Of a DNA stretch of 64,000 bases, positions 13,703 through 25,792 are shown one piece after another. Source of the DNA: Apteryx mantelli (Eukaryota; Chordata; Aves; Apterygiformes; Apterygidae). The stretch spans positions 48,482,501 to 48,546,500 of the forward strand of contig NC_089980.1 of assembly GCF_036417845.1 (NCBI RefSeq). The letters are read 5' to 3'. The position numbers and the translations under genes were made by a program. Position 1 is the first letter of the stretch. Each line of letters starts with the position of its first letter. The notes below the pieces were generated by a model that was not told the DNA's origin, searched no databases, and was given only the letters and a program-made list of their open reading frames with translations.

Positions 13703-13866
13703 GACATTTATTTACCCCTTCTTCACTAGAGGCAGACCTTTCCCACTGCAATTGCTTTTCTTTGGCACGTTATTCTGTATCTATAATGGCTTCCTTCAGG
13801 GGTACTACCTGATTTACTGCGCTGAGTATCCAAATGATTGGTGCACTGACATCAGATTTACATCAG
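13703..13866 (+). CDS. SRD5A2: SRD5A2 exon 2
   Basis: A 164-nt exon, the same length as human exon 2. The acceptor is the TAG at 13700-13702 after a T-rich tract, and the donor is GTAATT at 13867. It begins with the last base of a split Arg codon, reads 54 full codons starting TFIYPFFTRGRPFP, includes the family signature LQGYYLIYCAEYP, and ends with the first base of a Gly codon. The segment spans transmembrane helices of the 5-alpha-reductase fold. Gln126 and Arg145 (human numbering) are kept. The residue two before the conserved Asp of TDIRF is Cys, where human has Tyr. Confidence 0.93.
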
Positions 13867-16800
13867 GTAATTACAGCTGCAGGATTCCCAAGATCTAATC
13901 TCCAAGCAATTTGTAAGCATTTTGAATTGTGTCCTAATCTTCACTGAACATGTGAGTCAAATCAGTTGTGATAGAAATCAGCATAAAACCTTCCTGCTGG
14001 CCTAGATAAAATAATCAAATGCACAATGCCTTTTTTTCTTCTTTTTTTGCTAGGCAGCCACCTTTGAAGGTGCACGATGTAAGATATGAGAGCACAGTCT
14101 CAAATCGCCAGCCTTGTTTTACTGACACCACACTAGAGTATCCTGCTGCTTTGGGCTCAGGAGATGCAATCTCAGGCCTCATCTGAACAGGGGTTTGCCT
14201 TTGTTCAGCCAGAAATGTCTACCAAGCAGTGGCCGTGCGCAAGTGCAAGCTGTGGCTTGGTTTTCCCGCCGTGGAGGTTTGAACTTGATGCAGCTATTCT
14301 GACTAACAGAGAAAAGAAGGGCAAAACCCCAGCATAAATGAGACTTTAGAGAAAAAGGGCTCTTTTTTTCTTGTGTAAGGCATATGGGCAGATTAGAGAG
14401 CATGCACAGTCAGGTTGTATGTTAATACAGTTCCTTTATATTCAGTAGCTTAATAGCCTAACTGAATTTGGCCTTGTAAATTCTCTGAGAGAATAACTAT
14501 GATAGAGCAGCTAGGTGGCATTACACATATGGTGCCTGCATAGCGGGTTGATATTTAAATACATGTGTAGAAATGAAGGTTAACATAGAAGTCTGAGGAA
14601 ATGTTTTGGATGTCACAAGTATGAAGTGACCAAGGTACTTTCTGTACACTGTTTCTTGCTGTGGATCCAAGATCAGGCTTTTCAGATAGCATCACATTTT
14701 AAAAACTCTGGGTGTTGTTTAGTAACAGCTTCCATAGCCATCAAAACCCCCCACCACACCACACAATTTGCATGATAAATAAAAATATACATTCAGTGCA
14801 AAAAAAAGGAAATCAGTATAAGCAATACTTGAAATATTAAATAACTTTTAAACAAAACAATGAGGCTAGCAATGTACTCCTCTACAGACTCTTATCAACT
14901 TTCTGTTGCTACCAGCATTGTGAAGTATTACCAGCACTTAGTCTTTTTTCTACATGTCATCCTAGCACACTCCATCTCTATTTCTTTCCTTACTTCCTGA
15001 TTGTTAAGGATGGTTTCCTCAGTGTCTAATGTGGCATGAAATGTAGGGCATGTCACCTGCGGAGTTCCTCAAGCAAATGCCTCTAATTTTGCAGCTAAAC
15101 AGAGTCTGGTCAATGAATCATTCTGGCCAGCAACTGTCAGCAATCTCCAGTGAGCGGCTAACTGCTCTGTGCGCGTGCATATAGCCCTATCCAAAGGGCC
15201 TCGCTGCCAGTGGACCGAACTGCGCTCAGGCGTAGGTTCCCTTCCTGGCTCTGGTGAGGTGCTGGATACATTTGTGCTGTTTGTGCTCCTGTTTCTCCAG
15301 CTGTAAAATGAGAATAATGAAACTTGCCTACAGCTCAGCAGTTACTCTGCTGAATACTCTGAAGTAATGTCCATAGCTGTGGCTGACTGTCATCAACGTG
15401 GATGTGGTATATAGCCTGCTAGCAGGCTGTCCACTACTCTTTTCCACTTTTCCCTGCTCTAAGAGATGCCTCAGGAAGAAGAAGAGCAAGCAGCAGCTGG
15501 CAAAGAAGCCGGGGGCAAAGTACTCTCCTCCAGTGGGGAGAAGGATGGCAGGGCTCTCCTCCAGTGACAGGCAGACGATCCCTTTCCTGCCTTGAGCTGA
15601 CCTTTCTGGATACATACCCACCTTGTCCTCAGCAACCCAAAATAAGCCGCCATCTCAGATCCTTTGCCTATTCCCTTACCTTTCCGTTCAGCTGCTGTCA
15701 GGATCTTGTCAGAAATCTCAGATTCCTCCAGCACCCACTTCTCTTTGATGTTTTCTTTCCCAGTCCCCCCCCTACTCCCAAACACCCCATCCCATCCCAA
15801 TACCATCTGATATCCCTGGGGACTCTCCATATGCAGATAGCTGCTCAGCCCCCTCCTGGACACTGCTGAATGACTGAGCTCAGTGATACCCTGATAGCAG
15901 CAAGTCCTGAATTTAATATTTCCTTTTATTAATTTGGAATCTTCTTAGCTAACTGAATGTTCCTTTTTGGTGTTTCTCCTTGCTGTTCATTATATTATAT
16001 ATTTTCTCACGTCTATAATGGTTCCAGTCTTTCTTTATGAGAACTTTTTCATGTCCTTCTCTGTTTATTTCTCAATATTGGCCAGCCAGCAATGCCTTCC
16101 CGCAGTGTAGATGGGCCAATATCTCTGATTTGAGACAACTGAGAGACAATTTGAGACAATATTCAATATTCTACTCTGCTCCTAATATTTTTTTTTACTA
16201 CAGTTGCAGGCTTTTTTCACTAACTGCCTGAAAGGAAGAAGCAGGTTTAGAACCCAAATGCTGTGTGATTAATGTGTTTTTTTCCTAACTTGCATTATTT
16301 TGGGTTACTGAATTCACTGCACTTCATTTCAGTTGCCATCACACTGCCTGGTCACCTGCATTTTTATCTCTGAGACATGTCTTTGCTAGTCTTTAAGGGA
16401 CTTTGTGTTATCTGCAGCTTTGCTCATTGCTCATCCCTCTTTCTAGATCATTAATGAACATACCTGTGGGACCCAGTAAGGAACCTTGAGGCATCTGACA
16501 GTCATTCTTTCAGCAGACAAAAAAGCAACTGTCCTCACCTGAGCTGCTCTGGCTGGTGGCACTCAGTAGCACCAAGCTCTGCTCTTCAGCTGAGAATGAG
16601 ACATAGAGGTTGACCAAAGCATGATGGCAAAAAACCTGATGAACAATTGCAGTATCTGCAGATCTGTGTGCAGAGATGTTTCTTGACCCTTTTGTCTTTT
16701 AGTCTCTGTCTCTGTGATATCTGTGCTGACCCAAGTCCTTCTTGAAAATTGAGTGTTGATCTGCCCTCTGGTTTTGGACCGCACACATGTTGCTTACCCC

Positions 16801-17314
16801 AGGGAGCCACCCAGCATCCCCTCCCTTAATCATCCTTAACAGCTCTGTTTTCTCTTACAGCAGTCAGACACTTCACCCTCCCATTTGACATTCAATAAAA
16901 GGTGAATATGACCAGCTGGGAAGTCCAGCTTTCTCTCACACCAGCAGAAAGTTGCCCAGGTTTCACTGACAAAACAGCACGCTCAGGGTTCACACCTTTC
17001 TGTGCAGGATTGCTTTCCGCACTGAAGCTATCCAGTGCAGGTGATCCCAGGTGACTCTGATCCCACAACTGACACAGAGATATACATTTATTTTGCCATA
17101 ACTCATTTTTACTTTTCCAGTTCAGTAGCTTTCTCAGTAGTATATCAAAAAGCACAACTTTTGTCTTGAAAAGGAATCCATCCCATTTGGCTTAGGTATT
17201 ATATCTGCTTGCTCCAAAAATGAACCTGACAAATGTGCTTAAGTCCCTGGAGTAGGTGTAAGTGGACAGACCAGGAACCATCTTTCTAACCCATTTATCA
17301 TTTCTGTTTCTTAG
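13867..17314 (+). other. SRD5A2: SRD5A2 intron 2
   Basis: A 3,448-bp GT-AG intron. It contains a CR1 fragment around 16280-16510. Open frames at 15328-15870 on both strands occur in a GC-richer patch without recognisable protein similarity. Nothing else can be supported. Confidence 0.85.
16280..16510 (-). mobile_element. CR1 LINE fragment, antisense
   Basis: About 230 bp matches the reverse complement of the CR1 reverse-transcriptase region by recall. Blocks include TTCATTTCAGTTGCCATCAC, CTGCCTGGTCACCTG, GTTATCTGCAGCTTTGC, TTTCTAGATCATTAATGAAC and GGGACCCAGTAAGGAACC. This encodes, on the minus strand, the motif that normally reads around the conserved FADDTK segment. It is diverged and truncated on both ends. 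Confidence 0.8.
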
Positions 17315-17416
17315 GCCTTCTCTTATTTTTGCTTGGAATGGGGATCAATATTCACAGTGATCTCCTGCTGCGCCAGCTGAGGAAACCAGGCGAAGTCACC
17401 TACAAGATTCCACAAG
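17315..17416 (+). CDS. SRD5A2: SRD5A2 exon 3
   Basis: A 102-nt exon, identical in length to human exon 3. The acceptor is TTCTTAG ending at 17314; the donor is GTATAT at 17417. It completes the split Gly codon and carries the strongest family signature, LGMGINIHSD followed by RQLRKPGEVTYKIPQ. The Asn and Asp of NIHSD and the second Arg of RQLRKPG correspond to human N160, D164 and R171, which belong to the NADPH-binding surface. It ends with one base of the next Gly codon. Confidence 0.95.
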
Positions 17417-18467
17417 GTATATTTTTGTCCCCCTCCTCCTTAAAGAAAGTAGGACAGATCATGTTTTCTGACTGAAGAACAATACACAGCAAAACAACAA
17501 TAATAGCAGTAATGACAGTTTCACTCAGGTACTTGGTCCAGATGTCCTTCTGAGTGGCAGGGACTAGTGGAGGCTGGCCAGAGAGACTCCACAGGGAGCA
17601 AGAAGAGCGTCTGGAAAACATGAACTGTGATGAAAGATTGTAGGAAATGGGTTGGGTAATTTAGAGATGATTGAAGTGGGACGTAATAAGAGGTTTTAGC
17701 CATGTAAAAGGCAGCTGCAAAGAAGGAAATATTCTTCTCCATGTCCAAGAAGAAGAAATGGACTTCTTACATTGCAAAAGGGAGATTTAAAGTGTAAACT
17801 TTAGGGAAAAAAAATAACAGTAAGGATGCAAGGCATAGAATTTCCACTCTGTCTCCTTCAAGGCAGGGCTTGGTGAGGAAGAGTGGCCATGGGCCAGAGC
17901 AGTGAATTAGGAAATCTCTAGCTCTGTAGAGAAGTAGGTATGGGGATCCAGGAGCTTCCTGGTTTTGGTCTTGTCTCATTCTGCTGGCTTGTAATGGATA
18001 GTAATTTCTCTCCTCCAAATATCTCACTTACCTCCAATACTTGCCTGCCTCTTGTAGATTCTGTGATTAGCTAAGATCCAAAACTGAGGCCCAGATTTTG
18101 CATTCCCCAAAGGTAGTGGAGTTGCAAAATATTTTTAAGGCCAGAAGAGAATTCACTGAATTCTAATTTTAATAATTCTGATAACGGACTTCGTTATGTC
18201 CTTCTCTAAATGAAAATGAATGATTGTGAAAGTGTTGGAAGCCTCTGGGTTAGAATCACCTCTGATTCTTGTACTTGTACAAGAGCCCTGTACAAGATCC
18301 TCTTTGTACTTTGGCTTGGCTCCACTGGCTTCAGGGAAGTGATTTTAGGTTTCTTTTATGGGCTCTGAATAAGAAAAGTACAGTGCTTTGTTGCCGACTT
18401 TATGGGAAAGGACTTTTCATGTGCATGAGATGATTGTGAAAAATATGTGTTTTGTCTTTCAATGCAG
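17417..18467 (+). other. SRD5A2: SRD5A2 intron 3
   Basis: A 1,051-bp GT-AG intron with a T-rich acceptor tract. No repeat or gene is recognised inside it. Confidence 0.9.
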
Positions 18468-18618
18468 GGGGACTGTTCACCTATGTTTCTGGAGCCAACT
18501 ACTTTGGAGAAATTGTGGAATGGTTTGGCTTTGCCATAGCGACCTGGTCCCTACCAGCTTTTGCCTTTGCCTTTTTTACTCTTTGCTGCATTGGGCCACG
18601 TGCTTATCACCATCACAG
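18468..18618 (+). CDS. SRD5A2: SRD5A2 exon 4
   Basis: A 151-nt exon, as in human. The acceptor is AATGCAG ending at 18467 and the donor is GTATCA at 18619. Translation starts GGLFTYVSGANYFGE and ends RAYHHH plus two bases of an Arg codon. It includes the equivalents of human N193, G196, R227, H230 and H231; H231 is a steroid/cofactor pocket residue. By eye about three quarters of the 50 residues equal the human exon, and most differences are hydrophobic swaps within the membrane helix. Confidence 0.95.
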
Positions 18619-19188
18619 GTATCAAAATCCAAACTGTTTCTTGCAGTATGTTGCTGCTTGCTCTTGGAATTGAGTTTGCAAAATGCCAGGGAGGGGCACA
18701 GGAGCAGGGCCAGAATTCAAGAAAAACTGAAATTCAATATTATGTATGGAAAGTTTATCGGCCTATTTGTGACTGGCTAAAAGTACAGCAGTGGGCTGGA
18801 ACTCTTGTTGAGTGAATATGATAGTCATTTAATCTAACATGAGTTACATTACTGTTTCAGCCATGTCAAGGCCTCTTTTTACTGAACTTTGTAAATGTGG
18901 ACCTGTCCTAGGGATCCCTTTGCAACACTGGAATAGATATGGTCCTATGCTCTGAACTCCTAAAGTTTCTACTTTAGGTCTGTTATAATCTTAATTTTAT
19001 TACCAGTTTCCATTTAATTAAATAACCTGGTGTAAATCTTTTGGGACAAGTCTTTTGCAGAGTAACTCATACAGGTTACAAAACGAGGTAGTTTGGAGGA
19101 GTTTTAAGGTTCTTCAGCTGAGCTATATTGAAACTGTGCAGTTTTCTTGCATGTATGCAGTTTCACTCTCTTGCTTATTTTCTTTCAG
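18619..19188 (+). other. SRD5A2: SRD5A2 intron 4
   Basis: A 570-bp GT-AG intron. The reading frame of exon 4 runs on past the donor for a few codons to a stop at 18671-18673, which is intronic read-through and not coding. Nothing else is recognised. Confidence 0.9.
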
Positions 19189-19255
19189 GTACTACCTCAA
19201 GACATTTACGGACTATCCAAAATCAAGGAAAGCCTTGATTCCTTTTGTTTTTTAA
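19189..19255 (+). CDS. SRD5A2: SRD5A2 exon 5 (coding end and stop)
   Basis: The final 67 coding nt include the TAA at 19253-19255. The acceptor is TTTCTTTCAG ending at 19188. The peptide is YYLKTFTDYPKSRKALIPFVF (split here as YYLKTFTDYPKSRK then ALIPFVF), one residue short of no position in the human C terminus: 21 residues after the split Arg in both. The Arg of KSRKA is the R246 equivalent. The short cytosolic tail ends in an aromatic Phe, as is usual for the family. Confidence 0.95.
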
Positions 19256-20491
19256 TGATCGGAATAAGGACTCTGTTCTACTTTTATAGGGCTTTTTTCA
19301 ATTCCTAATTTTAAAGTTAGATCTGACTATAAATAACCATACAAATGGTAACATGGGGTTAAAACAAGCAGGAATTTGAAACTGAAGTTCTTGTTTTTAA
19401 GTAGAGGGGAAATCACAGATAGCTGTGGGCAAAGGGACCCCTGGACAACATGTCCCCTTGTCAGTGGCATTCTACCTGTGGAAAATGGGTATAACTCCAC
19501 AGACATCGGAGAAAAAGCATTGGCTAAAAACTGATACAGAGAAGGAGAGAGTAAGCTTGTGACTTGACAAGAGAAAGTCTTCAGCAGCCATTCCAATTGA
19601 TGGTACTTCTGCAGCTGCTTCTTCTTGTCCCCGTGCCGTAGTGCAGCTGCCCTCAGTTCTGCCAGCACTTCTCCAGGTGTTGCCGGACTGTAAACTGGTA
19701 TAGGGGTCTCCTTTATCAGATAAACAGCTCAGCCCATTTTTTTTCTTCTAAAAGCCAGGTCAGCTCCCAGAACCATAATGCGACAAGAGGAATACTTGTG
19801 CCAGCACAAGGCTGGGAGCAGTGTGCCATGGCACAGAGGCAGAACAAGCAGTGCAAAGTGAGGGGAGATGGAAGTACCTTAAGCTGGCACTCACAAGTGC
19901 AATGTCTGTGCTACTTCCTTAAGCAATACCCTTCTCACTGCCAGATGATTAATCTTTTGCCACCAGAGATTTTTTAAATGCACTTCGTTAAAGCAATCAC
20001 AGCTACATCAGTTTTTTTTTTTCTCTTGCGCTTTTCAGAATAAAAATCTGTCTGTTCAAGAACCCCCAATTTTTACTCATTAAAAGACTTGAGATAGTGA
20101 TGTATGACAAAAAATAAAACAGATAAAAAGCTTTGGGTTGAATAAAATGTTCTCTGACATTGGCAGTACATTTTGTCTAAGAAGAACCTTTTCAGATACT
20201 CATATTAGAAAATGACACAGGGGTATTATTGAATTTCCACAGAAACACAGTTTGTTTCTTCTTAATTTCGGGATACAGTTAGGAATTTTCCCCAAAATGT
20301 CATTAACCCCAGTAGGAACAGAGGTCCCAGAGGATGCTAATAGTTTTAGTTACTCTTTAGAGCATAAAATCCTGCTAAGAATTATGCTGAGTAGCTGGAA
20401 AGAGAAAGAGCAGACCACACATACTAAACATATGACATGCTGCTGAAGTAACCTGATTGACTGTATGCAATCTTCTCCAAAGCACAATAAA
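19256..20491 (+). other. SRD5A2: Probable SRD5A2 3' UTR
   Basis: No coding signal follows the TAA. AATAAA hexamers are at 20039-20044, 20113-20118, 20141-20146 and 20486-20491, so the mRNA could end shortly after any of these. Which one is used cannot be told from sequence. The first three sit in an AT-rich stretch typical of 3' ends, and T/GT-rich sequence (TGTTCTCTG, TTTTGTC) follows the one at 20141, making it the best single guess. Confidence 0.5.
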
Positions 20492-20689
20492 GTTTATGTA
20501 AAACACCAAGCTATGCCAGTCTCTAATTTACTATTTATACAAACAAGTCTTTGTGACTACAAAGTCCTGCTCATACTGGCTTCCTTCTTGCAGGCAAAGC
20601 CTCCCTGCTTTGTTAATACCATTAATTGTCTCTATTACAGCCAAGGCTGGGTGCCATTGCACTAGGCATTGCAGAGTGCACAGGGAGAG

Positions 20690-21030
20690 CTGGCCGCTCT
20701 GCCAAAGAGCCGCATTGACAAGGGGAAGGGAGGGATGCAGTAACGCACAGGCAGAGTTGTTGTTGTGCGGGCCGCAAGCTGCACGTTAGCGCTGCAATTG
20801 TGTTGTTCCTTTTGTTATGTTATCTAAATCCTTTCTGTGGAAATACACTGGGGAGGCGGCTGCTAGGGGCGATGGTGAAGTAGGGGAGCAGAACGGCTCC
20901 AGGGGCGTCGGGCAGGAGAGAGAGACCTCTTCGCAAGGGCGGCGGATATTCGGGGTGAGTCCAGCACAGCTCGAGCAACAGCGTGTCCAGAGCTTCTGCC
21001 CAAAAAGCTCCTGAGGCCCCTGCACCAGCG
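20690..21030. promoter_or_regulatory. Small CpG-rich patch downstream of SRD5A2
   Basis: Roughly twenty CpG dinucleotides fall in about 340 bp, in a neighbourhood otherwise poor in CpG. A donor-like TTCGGGGTGAGT sits near 20950-20961. It could be a minor CpG island with an unannotated transcript start, or simply a GC-rich patch. No core promoter element is recognised. Confidence 0.25.
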
Positions 21031-24000
21031 CCAGTGTCTGGCCAGTTCCTTCTCACATTTTTTTCCCCCCAAAGCCTCACAAATGATAAGAGAGCAACCT
21101 GCCTGTGGGTGCCATTCCCTAACTGCTGTCTCCTCTGTATATCTCTGAGGCTAGAGAGGGAGCAATGACCAACTTGTGCCTCACCTTTCGCCTCACCGTT
21201 TGGAACCAATGTTTTGTTTTGGTCCCTCTGAACTGTCACTCTTGTTAGAATAGGATTATTCCCTGAATTTTTTTTCTCTTGCTCTCTACAATCAGTTTAA
21301 AACATCCTCACCCACATCCTGCTGAGTTCCTGTCACCCTATTCTAATATTCAGCCTAGATTTAATTTCATTCTGCTGCCATAACTATAAAATCTTGTCCC
21401 ATCCAACCCTAAGGAAGGTTGATAAAAGGGCCATTTTCTCAACAGTATTTAGAAAATTTTACGGCAATTATATATGTCCTCCCCTCTGGCAGCATTTGGA
21501 GAGCAGGAGGAACACCGTGGTCTGCGCTTCCCTTCACATGTGCACTGGAAAACACCAGCAAGCAACATGTTGCTGTTAGTAGTGATGGAGAGGAGGAGCA
21601 GGCTGTCCTGCTGTCGTTTCCCAGCGGAGCTGATGGCAGCTGCCACCTCTGCGAGGATGCCAAGCTGCTTCCCCAGGCAAGGGAAAGCCCTCTGGGGAGC
21701 CAGCCCTCCAGGAGCAAACAGGGGGCACGATGCTCCTGATAAACTGCTTTCATCCCTTATTTTCTGAAGAAGAATATATTCCACTGTCTCTAGGAGAAAA
21801 ATACAGGGGACATTTCCATATCTCATTGCTCAGGCCTTTAGCGATTGTGCCCATATTGTGATTTCAGACCCTTACAGAGCTGACCGCAAAGTGTTTTGAA
21901 AACAATTATTTTTCCGACTTCCTTTTGTTCTGCTGAAAGCTAACACAAGTATTTTCTACTGGTAAGCTTTCTAAATAATAGCCCATTCCTTTTCTCCCCC
22001 TTGTGCAATAAGGTTTTTCTGTTTGGTTTCTTCCCATCGCTCACATTTTAGTTTATGTTAGAAGAACAATTATGTTTCGATGCTGTTCCCCTGGGGAGAG
22101 CCTTCCTAAGGACACCTCTGAGCATTGCTGTTCTGCTAGAAAAGACCTGCCCTATGTGGAGCTGATATCCAAACCTTCATCCACACAGGCAGCCTGCTGG
22201 GAAAATTAATCCTTTATCCCCAGGACTCTTGTTAATTTAATTATTTTTGTATTGTTCAAATGCTTTTTTCAAAATCTGACTTTCCGTAAACAAGTGCTAT
22301 ACCGCTGTGCTAATACACAAATGGCTTAATCATGCATCTGAGAGTTTCCTCTGTGAAACACATTTTCTGCACCTAAGTGATCAGACAAACCACTTATTGA
22401 TACCAGAATTTAGCTATCTAATCTATTCTGACAACTGAAAACAGAATTAAATGCTGTTCACTAGGAGGCAAAGAGGAACACAATAGGACTTGCCATTTCA
22501 TATTCTTTTCTCTCCATGCCACACACGCTTCAGCTGCTGCCTGGCTTTGGTCCATGCTTCAGATGAGAGGTCACCAGAGACAATAGAACAACAGGCTCCA
22601 GGCAGCATAGAGCATTTGTAACTATTGTATTAAAGTGTATATTTTACACAATATATTTACACAAAAGGCAAAAATCCCAGTTTTGGCCCTAGAATGACTG
22701 TCCTCAGGAAAAGTACTCATCTGGGAGCAGTATTTCTGTTCCCATTACTCTTTTGGAACACAAAACCCCTCACACTTGGCCAGAAGTTCTGCATGTTTCT
22801 GCATAAATATCAAGTCACGGCGTATCCTGGAACCACAAAACCCAAGAGCACTCTAAGTATTATGGGTAGATTGCTCTAATGGCTTGGACTCAAGATATTT
22901 GTTTTGTACTCTCAACTGTCACTGGCCTACTGACTGAACTTCAGCAAGTTATTCATCACTGTGGTTTGTTTTCCCTTCTATTGCTTGTATCTGGAAATGG
23001 TCTTGAAGGCCAGGATTGCTTCTTATTTTACATGTTTTGATAGTACTTGGCAAAACAGACCCAAACTCAGTTGAGGCCTGTAGAGCCTATATAGACGCCC
23101 TATAGAGCATTTATAACCTGCTATTTATATAACACAAATAAGATACAGCCAGTTGCATATTGTTGGTAGACAAGGTTAATATAGTATTGCAGAGTATTCT
23201 AAAGATATATGAGGTGTCCAAATGGCGCGCTGAGATGCATTTTAAAGAGATATTCCACCAAGGAAAAAGGCTAATATATGTCACCCATTGAACCATAGGA
23301 CCATTTGTCGGCAGCAGAGGGATTGCCTGCTTGTATTTGAATCACTTGTCCGACGAACACAATCCTTTTTTATGCAAATCACTATAGGGTCTCATATAAA
23401 TCTAAGCATTGTCCTGGAAGCATCCTATACTCTCTTCTGCCTTCTCTGGGGTTCTCCTGAACCAGCCTCATTTCTCAAAGTAGGCTTTCTAAAGAGAGAG
23501 GCCTCCTCTCAAACCCAAACATTGCTGTCCCTGTGGGAGTAATGTGTTTCTAGGGGACACAAACATCTGATATTAATCAGGGCCAGGGCCTCTGGATATA
23601 TTCCTCATGTGTAGTACCATACTCTGTGAGTAAAGGCTTTGATGGCAAATGAACTGCTCATGAATATGATAATAATATGTGTTCACTACGAATAAAAGGA
23701 GCAGGTTTGGGCTCTGTGGGAGCAAAGTTTGTGAGCACACGTCAAAAAGTACCTAAAGCTAATGCCTTGAAAAGTAAAGGAAGAGCTTCAGTCCTGGTTC
23801 TGGTTTACGTTACAGCAAGTTGCAAGTGCCCTTCCAATGCCAGACTGCTGTGAAAGGAACCTGTAGATATGGACCTTTCTGAGCTGTAGGTTTAAAAGGT
23901 AAAAGAAAAGGACACAGTTTTCAAAGGTGCATTAAATTAGTTCCTTTGTGTATTTAATGGTGAACATACAGAGCTTAATTGATGCAATTTTTGGAATAAT

Positions 24001-25667
24001 CTCACCATTAGGGCTTTTGGTAGGGGTCAGGCCCCCCACCAAGAATCAATACAGACATTAACTCCTCCAGATGATGATTCACAACACCAAAGCTGAAAGC
24101 CTACCCAAATCTCACTAATGAAACAGGGATGGTAGAAGTATGCCCAAGTGAACCCATATCCATTTGGTTCATCCCATTAATGGCATATTCTCAGTTTATG
24201 GACAGGTGGGTGACAGTTCTGTTTAGGTGGCATTACCGGCAGTTTCATTCCCAGAACCTGAGTTATCCTATTTAACTACTTCTTACATCACCTCCAACAT
24301 CACAAGCACCTGCTGGTTGCTTTCCAGTTTATTTGCCTACTTTTCCCAAGTTTGCTATATGAGATTACACATAAAAACACACACGCACACATATGAAGTG
24401 AATGGAAACACATGTATTTCAGTGTACCTTCCACCATTCACATTCAGACTGGAAAAGCAATATTCTGACAATTTGCTAGAATTTCATTATCTTATTTTTT
24501 GCAAGCACTTGCTACACTCTGATAGCAGGGGTGCTAGGAGAGGACATAGCGAAAAGCACTACATGGCACATGGTATTTTAGACTACGAGATGGTGCCTGC
24601 CTTACATGTAAAGAAATAAGGTATACATGATGGAGGACCACACTGAACACATGATCTCCTCCTGCCCCCACAGCTCATTTCATCATCTTTCACCACTGTG
24701 ACTGCTGAACTCTCTGCCTTGTAGGCAATTCTCCACTCTCAGCTATTTATATAACCGTCATAGCCACATTTCCCTACTATATCAAGCACACCATGCCTGT
24801 TTCAGCTGAATTTTTTTTCACATTGCAAATGAAACCCTACAGTGTTGCTGCTGTGAGGGAAGGCCCATCGCTATATTGGGAAATGTCACATTTTTGCGCC
24901 GCATGGTAAAAGGCAGAGAGGCTGCTGAGCAGTTAATGGGTTCACGGCAGCCTTGCATGGGCATGAACTGAATCCAAGCGGAGTGGGTTTGCCCTGCTCT
25001 GCAGGGCAGTGAGAGGGGGAGCCCCTCTGAGAGCCCCTCGCATCCTTGCGCCATTCCCACCACCCCTGCAGCATGGGCTCTGGGCACAAAACCCTCCTCC
25101 TCCCGCCCAGCATGGCAAGGCACATGAGCATGCCTCTAAGGGCATCTTTTTGCTGTGATAGAAACTCCTGAAACGACTCCAGTCTCCACTGCGAGAGAAC
25201 AGCTAGCAGACAACTTGGAAATCTGCCTCTATCAAATGATTTGTCTCTGCCATTTGACCTGAAAATCTGTGTTTCAGAGCTATAAGTCCAGCATGCACCT
25301 GACGAGCAGTGTCAGTATCCTGTTTTATTGCAACCTAGAGGACATGGAGGGCCACACAGCATTAGCTCTGGTCACAAAGCCTGCGGGAACAGAAGACCTC
25401 TCCTCTAATTAGTACAGTCCATATGAAAGAACAGTTACAAACTTTGAAAGCACTTAAGTAGAAGAAACCAAGAAAACGTTCAGAGTGGATTTCTAGAGGT
25501 CTGGGAAGCTGGCTCTGTCTACAGAACAAACAATTTTAAAATAGCAGCAAACATCACTCCTAGAATAAAAAGCTAGTTTCAAAGAATTAAAATATGTTTC
25601 TATCAATGGAGCAGCCTGATCTAAATTCTCTGTTCTCTCAGCTGGGAATTTAGAACTAGCGCTTTGG

Positions 25668-25705
25668 TAGTAAATATTAAAGTGTATAGTAAATATGAAA
25701 GTGTG
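25668..25705. repeat. Two-copy 19-bp tandem duplication
   Basis: The 19-mer TAGTAAATATTAAAGTGTA is followed directly by TAGTAAATATGAAAGTGTG, matching at 17 of 19 positions. It is a short slippage-type duplication with no sign of function. Confidence 0.8.
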
Positions 25706-25750
25706 TGTTTCAGCACTGAACGTACCAATGCTGCCTTCTGTGCAGCAGGG

Positions 25751-25792
25751 TTAAACCCTATCCTTATAACTTAAATCCTATCCTATAACTTA
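25751..25792. repeat. Two-copy 20-bp tandem duplication
   Basis: TTAAACCCTATCCTTATAAC is followed by TTAAATCCTATCC-TATAAC with one substitution and one deleted T, and then the start of a third unit. It lies only about 45 bp after another tandem duplication. Confidence 0.75.

Larger units (their letters stand above)
13703..19255 (+). other. SRD5A2: SRD5A2 gene, 3' part (exons 2-5, spliced)
   Basis: Steroid 5-alpha-reductase type 2 is an ER multi-pass membrane enzyme that uses NADPH to reduce testosterone to dihydrotestosterone and also acts on other 3-oxo-delta-4 steroids. Seen here: four exons with AG/GT borders that join in one frame (13703-13866, 17315-17416, 18468-18618, 19189-19255), giving the human-equivalent residues 95-254 and a TAA stop. 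The joins split codons exactly as in the human gene. Type 2 rather than type 1 is indicated by the YVSGAN, TWSLPA, HHHR and YPKSRKA stretches. Residues whose human counterparts are disease-mutated or cofactor-contacting are retained: Q126, R145, N160, D164, R171, N193, G196, R227, H231, R246. Exon 1, which should encode about 94 residues including the Gln-Glu pair near residues 56-57, is not seen and probably lies upstream of the window. A lineage-specific SRD5A2-like paralogue cannot be excluded. Confidence 0.93.

Noticed and set aside
24818..25145. Three overlapping minus-strand open frames of 67-101 codons
   Set aside because: They overlap in different frames in a GC-rich patch, with no domain, splice structure or recognised homologue.
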